Assembly (NCBI GenBank): GCA_023053685.1
Contig: JALIGW010000016.1
Coordinates: forward strand, 7,036,501 to 7,100,500
Origin: Diadophis punctatus similis
Taxonomy: Eukaryota; Chordata; Lepidosauria; Squamata; Dipsadidae
Direction: 5' to 3'
DNA: 64,000 bases
Positions 46,331 to 64,000 of the stretch are shown here, one piece after another. The notes below the pieces were generated by a model, which searched no databases, was not told the DNA's origin, and was given only the letters and a program-made list of their open reading frames with translations. The position numbers and the translations under genes were made by a program. Numbering within the stretch: position 1 is the stretch's first letter; every line of letters begins with the position of its first letter.

Positions 46331-47083
46331 GGTGCACCAAGGACTCCTTATTAGCTGTATAATTGTCAAAAAATCTCATTTGAAATTTAATATCAAGAGT
46401 TTCAGGAGAGAATGTTACAGGGGTTGAGATGCCACCACAGATACTCTATTTCCCTTTTGCTGTTTTCCCAATCTCCAATGGCAGTTTAAGGCAGCTTAAT
46501 CTGAGGTTATTAGGGAAGGTACAATCTTTTCAGGTATTTATTTATTTGATTGATTTAAATGCTATATTTCTGCTCTGGCACATGCTCAAAGAGTCACACG
46601 CTACTCCAATCTGCTAATTGTCCTAAATCAGAAGATGGAATCACACCAGAAAAGAAAATGGAACCCAATATAGATCAATATTTGCAAGTTGTACTGTACG
46701 CTTGAACAGGTCGTATCAACAGGTTGGTCACTTTATTGCAAAGTTTGGAAACCCTGCATGGTTCTTCACAGACCTGCATATTATATACAAAATAGTGGCT
46801 CAAAGGGAGGCAAGTGATCTAGTTGTGATGTCACCTCATTGATCTCTAATGTAGATTTGGCAGATCTGGCAGACTAGATGGGTATCCCCTTCCTATCTCA
46901 TTGCTTCCATGTTTCGCTCCCAGAGCTGCACGCTCAGTGGAAGAGGACATCCATCTCAGATCTCCCATTAAGTTTATATGATAGCTGCACTCCCCTGCTA
47001 GAATCTCCAAACAAGCTCAAGGTCCAAGTCACCAAAGTACTCCTAGAACTTACCACAATCACTCTTTGACATATTTATTATAG
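46331..47083. other. Intergenic, nothing recognised
   Basis: No supported features. Confidence 0.45.
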
Positions 47084-47715
47084 AGGTAGTCCTTGCTTAA
47101 CATTTGTTCAACGATTGCTTAAAGTTACGATGGTACTGAAAAAAAATTGACTTATGACCTGATTCTTGTACTTATGACCATTGCAACGTCCCTACAATTA
47201 TTTATTTATTTATTTATTTGTTTGTTTGTTTATTTATTTATTTATTTATTTGTGAGATTTATATACCGCCTCACAGTGCAAGCCCTCTCTAAGCGGTTTA
47301 CACCAGTAAGCAATGTATATTTACATTGCCCCCAACAATCTGGGTCCTCATTTTACCTATCTCGGAAGGATGGAAGGCTGAGTCAACCTTGAGCCTGGTG
47401 AGATTTGAACCGCTGACCTGCGGATCACAGTCAGCTAAAGTGGCCTGCAGTACCTGCCTCTAACCGCTGCGCCACCTCGGCTCTTGTGATCACTATTTGC
47501 AGTCTTCCCCTGCTGGTTTCCACCAAGCAAAGTCAATGGGGAATACAACAGAAGGTTGCAAGTTGCAGTCTCACTTAACGACTGGGTGATTCGCTTCATG
47601 GGTCAACTGCAACTGTGCCATCATAGGTTGGCATGGTCACGTAATATTTCACTTAAAGACCACTTTGCCTAGTGATTGGATCGCCAGTCCAATTACAGTT
47701 AAGTGAGTACTACTT
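47084..47715. repeat. Fold-back repeat of the 'AGGTAGTCCTCGACTTA' family, split by a SINE
   Basis: Starts AGGTAGTCCTTGCTTAAC, is interrupted at about 47196-47487, and resumes with GTCTTCCCC...CAAAGTCAATGGGGAA and CACTTAAAGACCA. The SINE is therefore younger. Confidence 0.7.
47196..47487 (-). mobile_element. Sauria-type tRNA-derived SINE, full length
   Basis: Nearly the same as 3720-3985: minus-strand head CCGAGGTGGCGCAGCGGTTA at the right end and a (TAAA)n/(CAAA)n tail at the left (47200-47250). Confidence 0.9.
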
Positions 47716-48014
47716 ATATTCCTATTGGCATCGGTCTAACACAAGGATTGCAATCTTTTGGGACCCGATAGCTTTCAACAGTTTTTGAATGTATGCAAAA
47801 GGAAAAAGCTAGAACTCCCAAAACAGAAATGGGGGGGGGGGAAATGCTACTTAAAATTTAGCAACTTTAAAAAAAAGAGTTATTTCATCTCTAATTGTGG
47901 CGAGTCAGATATTTCTGAGAGATCCAGAAGGTGGAATGAAAATATTGTATTAGAAGGCAAGGCTGTATTCACTACTGCCATCAATGATGTGCTTGTGTGT
48001 ATATCTATGTATAC

Positions 48015-48420
48015 AAATAGTCTTCATTTAGCAACCATGATTGCTCATTAAGCAAGGTAGGTGCTAAGTGAAATCATAACTGTGCTTATGATCTTATTTC
48101 AGTTTATTTTTTCTTTAGAACCATGGTTAGAATGCAGTATTAATTCTGCCGCCTGCCAGCAGTTCAATTCTGACCAGCTCAAGGTTGACTCAGCTTTCCA
48201 TCCTTCCGATGTCAATAAAATGAGGATCCAGATTGTTGGGGGCAATATGCTGACTTTGTAAATGGCTTAGAGAGGGCTGTAAAGCACACTGAAGCGGTAT
48301 ATAAGTCTAAGTGCTATTGCTGATATTGCAATTGCTTTACACAAATGCAAAGGTCATAAATGTGAGGTCACAAAGTTACTTTTGCATCACTGTTGTAACT
48401 GCAGTTTCTAATTGAGACAG
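48015..48420. repeat. Diverged fold-back repeat split by a Sauria-type SINE
   Basis: Left part TAGTCTTCATTTAGCAACCA, right part from about 48330 GTCACAAAGTTACTTTTGC. The SINE occupies 48115-48325 on the plus strand and ends GCGGTATATAAGTCTAAGTG. Confidence 0.6.
48115..48325 (+). mobile_element. Sauria-type tRNA-derived SINE
   Basis: Plus-strand copy with a degraded head (GGTTAGAATGCAGTATT), the B-box-like CAGTTCAATTCTGACCAG, the CTCAAGGTTGACTCAGC body and the conserved end. Confidence 0.85.
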
Positions 48421-49006
48421 TCAGTACACACACAAACACACACAGTTATAGAAGGCAGTGAGGGGAAATGGTTAAAGTGCTGAATTAGGCACAGGGAGAT
48501 CCAGGTATCCTTAAAAACGTTTTTATCACTTACTTTTCTCTCATCCTAATGGTGAACATTATAGAATCTAACCCATCAAAATTCAACAATGCAATTTGCT
48601 ACCAAACTTTGGTAGTAAAGAATACCACAGTAATGAGGGATTTTAATAAAAAGTCCACTTTTTTTCTTATTGCATCCTGCACCAGTGTAATTTCTTCTTC
48701 TTTTTGTTTCTTGAAGTTAGAAACCAAATAATCAGGAATACATAGGAGGGAAAACCAAAATAACTTTTTGCATTGCATTTTAACTCACAAAAACGCTGTC
48801 TAGTATTCTTGCAATGATTGAATAAAAATAAATAAAAATAATAAAATGGTTGAACTCCCCCCACTGCTTGCCCTCTTTAAGAAGTCTCTGTTAATGGCTT
48901 TTGATCATAAACAAGGAAGGAACATTTTAATGACATATGGGGATGAGGGTTTGGGCCCTTGGAAGGCTGAGCATATGGCTATAAGAAACGCCATCTTGCC
49001 TTAAAC
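48421..49006. other. Intergenic, nothing recognised
   Basis: A short CA-rich tract at about 48427-48443. No other feature. Confidence 0.45.
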
Positions 49007-49091
49007 CAGAGGTCTTCAAAACATAGCTGGCTGGAGAATTCTGGGAGTTGAAGTCCACAAGTCTTAAAGTTGCCAAGTTTGGGGACCCCTG
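49007..49091. mobile_element. Family C element with internal deletion
   Basis: Starts CAGAGGTCTTCAAAACATAG and ends CCAAGTTTGGGGACCCCTG, with the exact 8-bp duplication CCTTAAAC (48999-49006 and 49092-49099). Most of the left arm is missing compared with 36877-37012. Confidence 0.88.
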
Positions 49092-49257
49092 CCTTAAACT
49101 GTTATTTAACATATCTCTTGACCCGAGAAGAGTGTACAAGCAAGAGAGACATTGCAAGATTATTCCCCTTAGTTAACAAAAGTTTATGATCAATACTCCT
49201 GTAAGCTAGAAACTTTAGACACTTGGATACATGCAAATGTCTTTCTGTCTTTTAGGT

Positions 49258-49363
49258 CAGGGGTCTCCAACCTTGGCAACTTTAAGCCTGGAGGACTTCA
49301 ACTCCCAGAATTCTGGGAGTTGAAGTCCGCCAGGCTTAAAGTTGCCAAGGTTGGAGACCCCTG
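49258..49363. mobile_element. Palindromic family C element
   Basis: A 106-bp nearly perfect palindrome starting CAGGGGTCTCCAACCTTGGC. It is flanked by TTTTAGGT (49250-49257) and CTTTAGGT (49364-49371), 7 of 8 matching. Confidence 0.9.
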
Positions 49364-49917
49364 CTTTAGGTTATTGTCCTGATTGAGTAATTTAAGGAAG
49401 TACCTTCAAAATCCCCAGCTTTATAACATGTAGATAATCTGCCTTTAATCCTCCAAAATCTTCACTTTAAATATGGATCAGCAGATACTATAGATCTTTG
49501 TTTCAGAAGCCTCCACCTCTTTTTAATTTTGCAAGGAAGGTTTTTGTAATATTTAACCTGTAAAAACCTGATCAGGTTATGATCAGGAAGTGTTTTCTCA
49601 TGTTGCTTAATCGGCTTGATGCAATCCCTAAAAATCAAAATGCTATTCTCAGTAATTGTACTTGGAAGAGATCTTCATTAAATGGGACTGAACCAATCCT
49701 TCATCCTTAATAGCTCTGTTCTTCAACTCTTTTTAAAAAGATCTTTTTTAAAAATGCATTTAAAATCTAGATTAAAATCAAAATTAATATGATTACTAGC
49801 CTAATTCTGGAAACTCATTAGAAAAGCACTCCCTCCCACCCAAAAAATGCAATCTGGATGATCAGAGAAAACTGCAATATATTTATTCCTGAAAAAAGAT
49901 GAATGAGGGCCAATGTG
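49364..49917. other. Intergenic, nothing recognised
   Basis: No supported features. Confidence 0.4.
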
Positions 49918-50385
49918 ATACAGGTAGTTCCTGATTTACAAGCACAACTAGGACCAAAATTGGGTCAGGCAGTTGTTAAATAAGTCATGCCTGATTTTAT
50001 GACCTTTGCTATGCTGTTAAGTGAATTGTTGCAGTTGTTATGTGGATCAAGTAGTAAGGCAGGGGTGGCCAAATTATGGTTCTTTGAGGACCTGTGGACT
50101 TCAACTCCCAGAATTCCTGAGCCAGCCATGCATACATGGCTAGCTCAGGAATTCTGGGAATTGAAGTCCACAGGTCCTCAAAGAACCATAGTTTGGCCAC
50201 CCCTGTAGTAAGGGATTCCAACTTCTCTCATTGACTTTACTTGTTAGAAGCCATTTGGGAAACTCATAAATGGCAATCACATGACCCCAAGATGCTGCAA
50301 CCATTATAAATATATGCTGGTTGCCAAGCAGCTGAACTTTAATTACATTCAACAGTTGTCAATTGTGGACTCCCTGTAGTACCGA
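49918..50385. repeat. Fold-back repeat of the 'AGGTAGTCCTCGACTTA' family, split by a MITE
   Basis: Starts ATACAGGTAGTTCCTGATTT and ends near GGACTCCCTGTAGT. The family C element at 50060-50205 interrupts it. Confidence 0.7.
50060..50205. mobile_element. Palindromic hAT-type MITE (family C)
   Basis: A 146-bp near-perfect inverted repeat, same length and nearly the same sequence as 13974-14119. The exact 8-bp duplication TAGTAAGG flanks it (50052-50059 and 50206-50213). Confidence 0.93.
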
Positions 50386-50421
50386 TTGATAGTTATATTA
50401 GTTATCATACTAACTTTGGAT

Positions 50422-50525
50422 CTGAGTCAAGGTTGACTCAGCCTTCCATCCTTCTGAGGTCGATGAGGGCCCAGCTTGTTGGAGCCAATATGCTGACTCT
50501 GTAATGATAATGTATTTAGAGAAAG
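50422..50525 (+). mobile_element. Sauria-type SINE fragment
   Basis: GTCAAGGTTGACTCAGCCTT through GCCAATATGCTGACTCTGTA, then degraded. Nothing else is recognised from here to 51262 apart from a G-tract at 51029-51040. Confidence 0.7.
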
Positions 50526-51270
50526 GCTGGAGAGATTATGGCTACAGGTTTGAGCTGCAAAAATCCAGATATCGCTAACATCTTGCTGCCATCTACTGGT
50601 CATAGGGATTTTTGTAAATCAGACCTTTTAAATTATTCTACCATCATTTAAGTTTCAGTCTTCTGTCACCAGAGGGAAATTTTCCAATTTTTCAAAGCAA
50701 AATCTTAAATGAATCAAATCACAATACTGCCACCTACTGTTTACCAGCACAAAATCCAAATCAATGATTTATGAAAAGCTAGAAAGTAAACATTATTAAA
50801 CACCTAAGGTTTCTACAAAAATCAGAAAGTAAAGGATTGGGCCATATAGCACAAACTCCCTCATCTGCTATTATACCTGTAGTCTCGATGCACAAATCCT
50901 GAGTATGCACATGCACACACACAAGCTAACATCTTAAGATCCCTGAGAAGAAATCTTAAAGATCGGTTTTTTTTTATGTCCTCAAGCTCTAAAATTTTTC
51001 AAATTTTTCCTTTTCAAGGAGAAAAGCCGGGGGGGGGGGGGATACTCTTTTATAAGCTGTACAAAGCTCTATAATCAGTGCTTTTCCACTGTCAGCCATT
51101 AAAGCAAAGAAAACTGAATTGAGCTACAAGTACCTGTCAATCTTTTTCTTTCAAACGCCCCCCACATTTAAAAATTTTAAGTTTTAAGCTTTAAGTTGCA
51201 TGATACACAAAGTATTTTTGAACTGTAGGCTCTGAACCTACCTTTACATAAGCACATAGATCATCTATCT

Positions 51271-51844
51271 CAGGGGTGTCAAACTCTATTTCATTGAGGG
51301 CCGCATCAAGGTTGTGTTTGACCTCGGAGGGCCGGGGGGGGGAGTGGTGTGTGTGTGTGTGTGGCCATGGTGGGCATGGCCAGGGGGACGTAGCCATGGT
51401 GGGCGTGACACGGGACTCGTATCGGGGCATCAGTGATGGCCAAGTGCTAAGGCCAGGACTTCCCTGAGACCCTCCCTCTCTCAATATAATCTCCTTCCTT
51501 CCTTCTTTTCCTTCCCCTTTCTCTATTTTTCCTTCCTTGCTCTCTTCCCTGCTTTTTTTGTTTTTCCTTTTTCCCTTTCTCCTTTCCTGTCCCTTCTTGC
51601 ATGCTCAAATGCAAAAGGGGAGACATTTCTCATTTTGTTTTTAGTTTGTTTTGCTAGTCCTCTGCCAGTGAAAATGAGGCTTGCCCCTCCCCCTGCACCC
51701 CGTTTTCACCCTGCCCAAGGTCTGTTTTCATTGGCAGAGGCACCACGGGCTGGTCCTTTGCTGTTTCCAGGCCGGCCCCGCGGGCCAGATCTAAGCACCC
51801 TGCGGGCCGAATCCTGACCATGGGCCTTGAGTTTGATACCCCTG
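51271..51844. mobile_element. hAT-type non-autonomous element, family D, long variant
   Basis: Starts CAGGGGTGTCAAACTCTATT and ends GAGTTTGATACCCCTG, with the exact 8-bp duplication ATCTATCT (51263-51270 and 51845-51852). The interior has (GT)n, a C/T-rich stretch and a GC-rich right part. Its right end resembles the left end of 56906-57354 inverted. Confidence 0.9.
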
Positions 51845-51852
51845 ATCTATCT

Positions 51853-53556
51853 GCATCAGACAAACCATGATAAAAAAATAATTAAGGAACTGCAGATTTA
51901 GATAGAAAATGGTGTCTTGTGAATGCTTGCATGCCATGCAAAAGTGGCCACAGTATTAATACAGATCTAAACATCTACAAATGTTTATGAACCTTCTTGA
52001 TCCATTTCATCTAAAAACCCCAGAACAACCAGAATGAACAGCCAATGTTGATGATGAACGTTTTACGGCTCTTGAAGGTTTTGAAAGTATTACGCGCTTA
52101 GTTTTGTGACCATTATTAAGCTGCCGAGTCTTCTTTTGAGGAGGAGCAAATTAAATTTTATTTTTTAAAAAATTAAGACAGTAAAACTGGAATAAACAAA
52201 CAAAATTTTAAGAAACAGAGTTGAAAAAGACAGCATAGCATTAAATAAACAAATACAATTATATACAGAAAGTTAACTACACATCAGCAGCAAATTCTGA
52301 TCATTTTTACTGCAAAGAACAACTTTCTCGTCAAAGAGATGTGCCAGGCAATACTCAGCTTGATCCACACACATTGCATTTCTGATAACCTAAGACACCA
52401 CTGCCTTCCATGAGACTGTGCCATTTATCGCAATTATCCTAACCATGGAGCACTACTGCAGTGTATACATTGTGCTAAGCCAAAACCAAGAAACCCCCAT
52501 TATGGATTATCGTGCTATGTGAATCAATAAATTATTCTGCATCGGGACTAACCATGGCTATTAAAAATCAGATTTTTCTAAGTTTGTAACTAGTCTGAAA
52601 TTATGAGTTAACAAACTTTTTCAATGAGATTTACATCTTCTGCCATGGTTAAAGCCAAGTGAGGGTGAGAGGGAAGATCATGGCCATGAGATCAGAAGCA
52701 TTACTTTTGTTACTGACTAAACTTACATAGAAACTTACATAGTTTCCTAGAGTCAGAAACGACTAGCGCGCATGTGCAGGGGAATCCTTTACCTTTTTAA
52801 ACTTACATGTTTCACTTTAGTGGGATACACACCTTGTAAACTGACATAGTTTTTTTCTCTTAAAAATGTAATTCATAACTAAAGTACAGTTGCTGTTAAG
52901 GGTCTATTAATATAGCTATACGCAATGCCATATTTCATTGGAAGAAATACATTTTGTCTGTGGTTACATAATAAAGTGATACATCTTGTTTTACATCCAC
53001 ACACAAATGGAACTCTTTAAACAAGGCTATAGGATTATTGTGCATGTAAAATCAAAACAGCTGCCATTTTGTTATTCTCATAAACATAATATGATAACTT
53101 TAAAGGAGACCATCTGGTTTATCCTGATTCAAGGCAGTAACATGTGAAGCCTGTAATCTATATTAAGGAGTCATATGTGGCAGGGATTAAAATGGGACTG
53201 TACACATGCTTGGTAACTATTGGTAACCATGCATGTTGCACTATACAGTGAAAACCTGCAAACATGTTTATTTCTCAAAACATATACCCAGAACCGCAAC
53301 TGAAGGAGAATTCAACACAAGATTGATTAAAATCCCTCCATTAAAAAATAAATTTAAGACACATCTGAGCCTCTTGCCTAAAAGTAAAAAAAAGAGAAGT
53401 CCCTGAGCTCCAAGTTAAGGTCAGCTGTACATGTTTGAACTGTTTCTTTTTGTTTAGTATCTTATCAAAATAGTTTGAGTTTTGGCCTGAATACCCTTCA
53501 AAAACTTGAAGATTGTTATTGCTATCTAAAGAAAATGTTTGAGATCAAAGTCTAGA
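51853..53556. other. Repeat-poor intergenic sequence
   Basis: Apart from a SINE tail fragment at about 52745-52797 (GAAACGACTAGCGCGCATGT) nothing was recognised. I searched this interval for a connexin fragment and saw none. Confidence 0.45.
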
Positions 53557-53665
53557 TCAGTGTTTCTCAACCGTGGCAACTTCAAGATGTGTGGACTTCC
53601 AACATGGCTGGATGAGGAATGCTGGGAGTTGAAGTCCACACAACTTAAAGGGTTGAACAACACTG
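53557..53665. mobile_element. Family C-like element with CAGTGTTTCTCAACC end
   Basis: Starts CAGTGTTTCTCAACCGTGGC and ends GGGTTGAACAACACTG. The interior has TGTGGACTTCC and GCTGGGAGTTGAAGTCCACA. The flanks GTCTAGAT and GTCTAACA match at 6 of 8. Confidence 0.8.
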
Positions 53666-56627
53666 GTCTAACATTGATCCTTGCTAATTAAGGAAGCATA
53701 TTTTGCTTGACTATATAACCAGTGTTTGGAATCAGTCCACCATCAAGATCCATGGACTTTTTGGGGCATGGAAAGCGCTAAAAACATTTTGATGCTTGAA
53801 GGATAAATCTGTACCTGTTGCAATAGATTTGTGATCCATGTTTTTTTTATGGAGGCAAGGAGAGCATTTTCAAGTAATAAAGTCAAATTGTCCGGCCTTT
53901 CCCACCTCCCAGTTATGTGGGTAGGAGGGTGAATTGCAATATTATACCATTATATTAACTGTTTCAGCCTGTAGTTTTTCTTCTTTTAGTAATTAATTTG
54001 ATGTAATAAAATACTGCAATAGAAAATAATACATGTTAGCTGTTTTTCTATGAGTGCATTGAATTGATACTAAAGAAACACAACTTTTAATGCCTACTGT
54101 AAGAATGGAATCATGGTAATAAAAGAACTGCAGGGAAAAAAGATAAACAGCACATTTCTAGTATGGATCTTAACAAGCACATTTTTCAATATATAATCTT
54201 GAAGATTATTTTAGCATGCTATTATCAATACAGCTAACATTTAAGTCTCCATGCAGAGTAAAAACATGGGGTTATGTGCTTTTGGACTTAACGTTGTTCA
54301 GCTATGATTTTGCGTTGAACGCCCTGACTGATCTTTAAAATTCCCGCATAGATACTAGATTTTGATTTTCACGATAGCTTCAAAAGACTCTTCTCTATAT
54401 TTAGCTTATTCTGGTTTCAATGAGGTTGCTTTCTCCCCAATGTTGCATGCTTTTGGAACAAAATGGCATCCTTAAAATGACAAATGGCTATCACTTGATT
54501 TCTGTTAGCAGTCTTAAACTGAAACCACACACACACACAAATAAGCATGTGATATGTTGCTTTAAAATATGTACCACAAATCAATTTATTTTTTTTAAAG
54601 TACTACAATTTTGTGGCAAAAGCATTTGCATTAATAATAAAATGCTCAATTGTGGTGCCCCTCCCCACTTCCAAATGTCACTACTAATTCTGGATGTGCA
54701 GTCATTGTATGCAGAGTATGCGTTCTATCACAATATTCTGGTTCAAATGAGTGTCAATTCCTACCTGCCATGTTCACTCCAAGAATCTAGCGTCTTTGAG
54801 ACTACGTAAATCTGCCTCAGATTGGTCCACTGTTTATTAAATGATGGACATCAGCAAGATACTTGTTCAAGAATCATCTTTAATGTGAAACTATTAGCAT
54901 GCTAAGTATTTCTGTACTGCACTGAGGAAAGCATATATCCAATAGTATATAACCTAAAAATGGGGCCAAGCAACAGGCAAATACAATTGTATAATTCTTA
55001 TATGCAAGTATAGGATTATACCAGAGGCATCAAGGAAGGATATCAGTATCCAAAATCAGGATGGCTCCCCTTCCTCTCATAAAAGGGACTTTGGTTGCCA
55101 CCATCATCTGGACTGTTTTGATTCTAATACACTACTGGTTTTGTGCTGGGATCCCAACCCTTCCCTTTGCACTGGTGCCTGAAAAATCCAATCCTTCCAA
55201 CTCCAGGAATTCTCCACAACTGTACTCCACAGAGCCACAGAGAAGTAACGAGAGGCAAAAAAACTACTGTACATTTCTGAACCCTTTTCTGTTTGTGCAA
55301 GGCAATTCTGGGTGACTACTTACAAAAGGCAAAATGCAGCTGCATCATTTGTGCTGAACTTGTCGGAATTCTGCAGCAGCCATTCATATAGCTCACATCT
55401 GCACAAGAAATATTCCAGATGATGGGGAGCAATGATTGTAGAGAGTGAAGAGAAATGAATGTATAAGTACATGCAACAAAGTAAGGATTTCATTTACAGA
55501 ATTGCAGGTATTTTTTATGCTGTAATCTGTTAATGAAGATACAGCAATTTCCAGCAGTGGATGTCAAATTATAGAATTTTGTCCCCCGAAGAGCTTTCTC
55601 GACACCTACCCACCTTTTCAATGCTAATTAAACCTGTTCTTATTTCTTCCAATTAAAATTGTTACGTTATATTGCTGTTAAGTTTTATCTGGCTGCTATA
55701 TGCTATTTATTTTTGTTGAATTTGTTTCATTTATTTTTGGATATGCCTTCCTGTGAATCTACTGAAGAAAAGCATAAAGAATATTAACAACATAAGATAG
55801 ATGTACATTTTGAATTTAAGTAAAAATTCAAACAAAATTTTGCAGTATGCATCCTATCCAAGGGCAAAATCCAAATGGATACATTTCCCCCTCTTGTGCT
55901 CTTATCTAAAATACACTGTATTTGTAAGTTCAAATTCAGAGAGTCACAAGGAAAGATACTAAGATTTTTTTTTAATAAGAGCAACCCAGAAAAGTAATTT
56001 TCACCAGCATTGATTCACATTACAGTACATCAATATTAACAGCATTCTCTTTTTTTTTTCTATTTTTGGTACATAAGATGGAACCTTTCTAGATAACCTC
56101 ATAAGGCATCAGTAACTAAGAGTAAAAAACCTATTAGTTTACAATTTATTTAAAAAATTCGGAAATACACAGCAAGTCCTAAACTTTAGTAGTGCTATCC
56201 ATACACAACTACCTGATTTCAGAACCCAGTTAAAAGCCCCAACTCTTTCAAGGAAGCTCTGCCACAGTGATGCTGTGCAATATGGATGTTGCTTACGATG
56301 ACACCCTCCCCACCCACGCACCCCGAATATTACACATGGCACATTCTCTTTCAAATTTTGCAATGTAAAAAGTTACAAACATATCTAACCAAATAAATAA
56401 TAATTAAAAATGAATGTGTTTGTTTAGTATCCTAAAACCACTATGCAGAATAATGGCCGTTTTCTCTCACAGATTATATACATGGTAATACCCAGCCAAG
56501 GGTACACTGCTACAAAACATGTTAAACAAAGAGTAAACTTGAAATGTTTTATTTTATTTTTTTCGTAATAAAAATCTAGCAGCTTGACTAGCTAATGCTG
56601 TTGTGTTTCCTTGAATTTGTGAAGTGT
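53666..56627 (-). other. ZMYM2: Repeat-poor region, possible ZMYM2 3'UTR and downstream sequence
   Basis: Lies directly downstream (minus sense) of the ZMYM2 stop codon and lacks recognised repeats. Minus-strand AATAAA hexamers occur close to the stop (about 56549) and further on (about 56147). ZMYM2 transcripts usually have long 3'UTRs, so part of this may be transcribed. The 129-codon plus-strand frame at 54420-54809 has no recognisable domain and I do not call it. Confidence 0.4.
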
Positions 56628-63817
<7,190 letters not shown>

Positions 63818-64000
63818 CTGCATATATATAAAAGGGTAACCACGAAGGATATAGTAAACATGCAGTCCAACATTTTGTACATATACCGTATTTATAAGTG
63901 ATGAAGAAATTATTTGTTTTACAATATATGTTACTCAGGATTCAAAGGTACTGTAGAAAACAATGAAAGTGAATATTCTAGTTATTTTAATTAACTTATA

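Noticed and set aside
54420..54809. 129-codon frame as a gene or GJA3 remnant
   Set aside because: No connexin signature, no membrane-segment pattern and no known domain.

Overview
The window is vertebrate nuclear DNA, almost certainly from a squamate reptile and probably a snake. Three conserved genes are recognisable in a gene-poor, repeat-rich, AT-biased background. The repeats point to squamates: tRNA-derived Sauria-type SINEs, CR1 and L2/CR1-like LINEs, a LINE whose 3' end runs into an (ATTCT)n microsatellite (a pattern described for snakes), and many short hAT-type elements with 8-bp target-site duplications. No prokaryotic-style operon, CRISPR array or recognisable functional RNA gene is present.

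Genes. GJB6 (connexin 30, + strand, coding exon 268-1059) and GJB2 (connexin 26, + strand, coding exon 37600-38280) each have an intact single coding exon preceded by a 5'UTR splice acceptor. A CpG-rich segment at about 32.87-33.15 kb, with GC-box-like sites, a TATA-like box and a consensus splice donor, fits the promoter and non-coding exon 1 of GJB2. At the right end, seven minus-strand exons (63817 down to 56628) encode the last 364 residues and stop codon of ZMYM2, including its C-terminal Crypton-derived domain. The order GJB6-GJB2-ZMYM2 matches the amniote connexin cluster, but GJA3, which lies between GJB2 and ZMYM2 in human, is not recognisable in the 18 kb between them.

Layout. 0-1.6 kb: GJB6. 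1.6-32.7 kb: intergenic, filled with LINE fragments (2.5, 9.9, 12, 13.5, 18.5, 21.2, 25.5 and 30.6 kb), hAT-type elements and microsatellites. 32.8-38.3 kb: GJB2 promoter, intron and coding exon. 38.3-56.6 kb: intergenic, with a TIR element starting seven bases after the GJB2 stop, a 3.7-kb decayed LINE, SINEs and fold-back repeats, then a repeat-poor stretch that may include the ZMYM2 3'UTR. 56.6-64 kb: ZMYM2 exons and introns.

Biology. GJB6 and GJB2 make co-expressed connexins that form hemichannels and gap junctions. Both snake proteins lack the lysine of the KVRIEG motif that confers CO2 sensitivity on mammalian Cx26; both read RFHIEG. ZMYM2 is a nuclear transcriptional regulator and only a positional neighbour. 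The most notable observations are this motif change, the missing GJA3, and a hAT-type element whose interior has expanded into an 11-unit minisatellite with higher-order structure. I found no convincing new multi-gene system.
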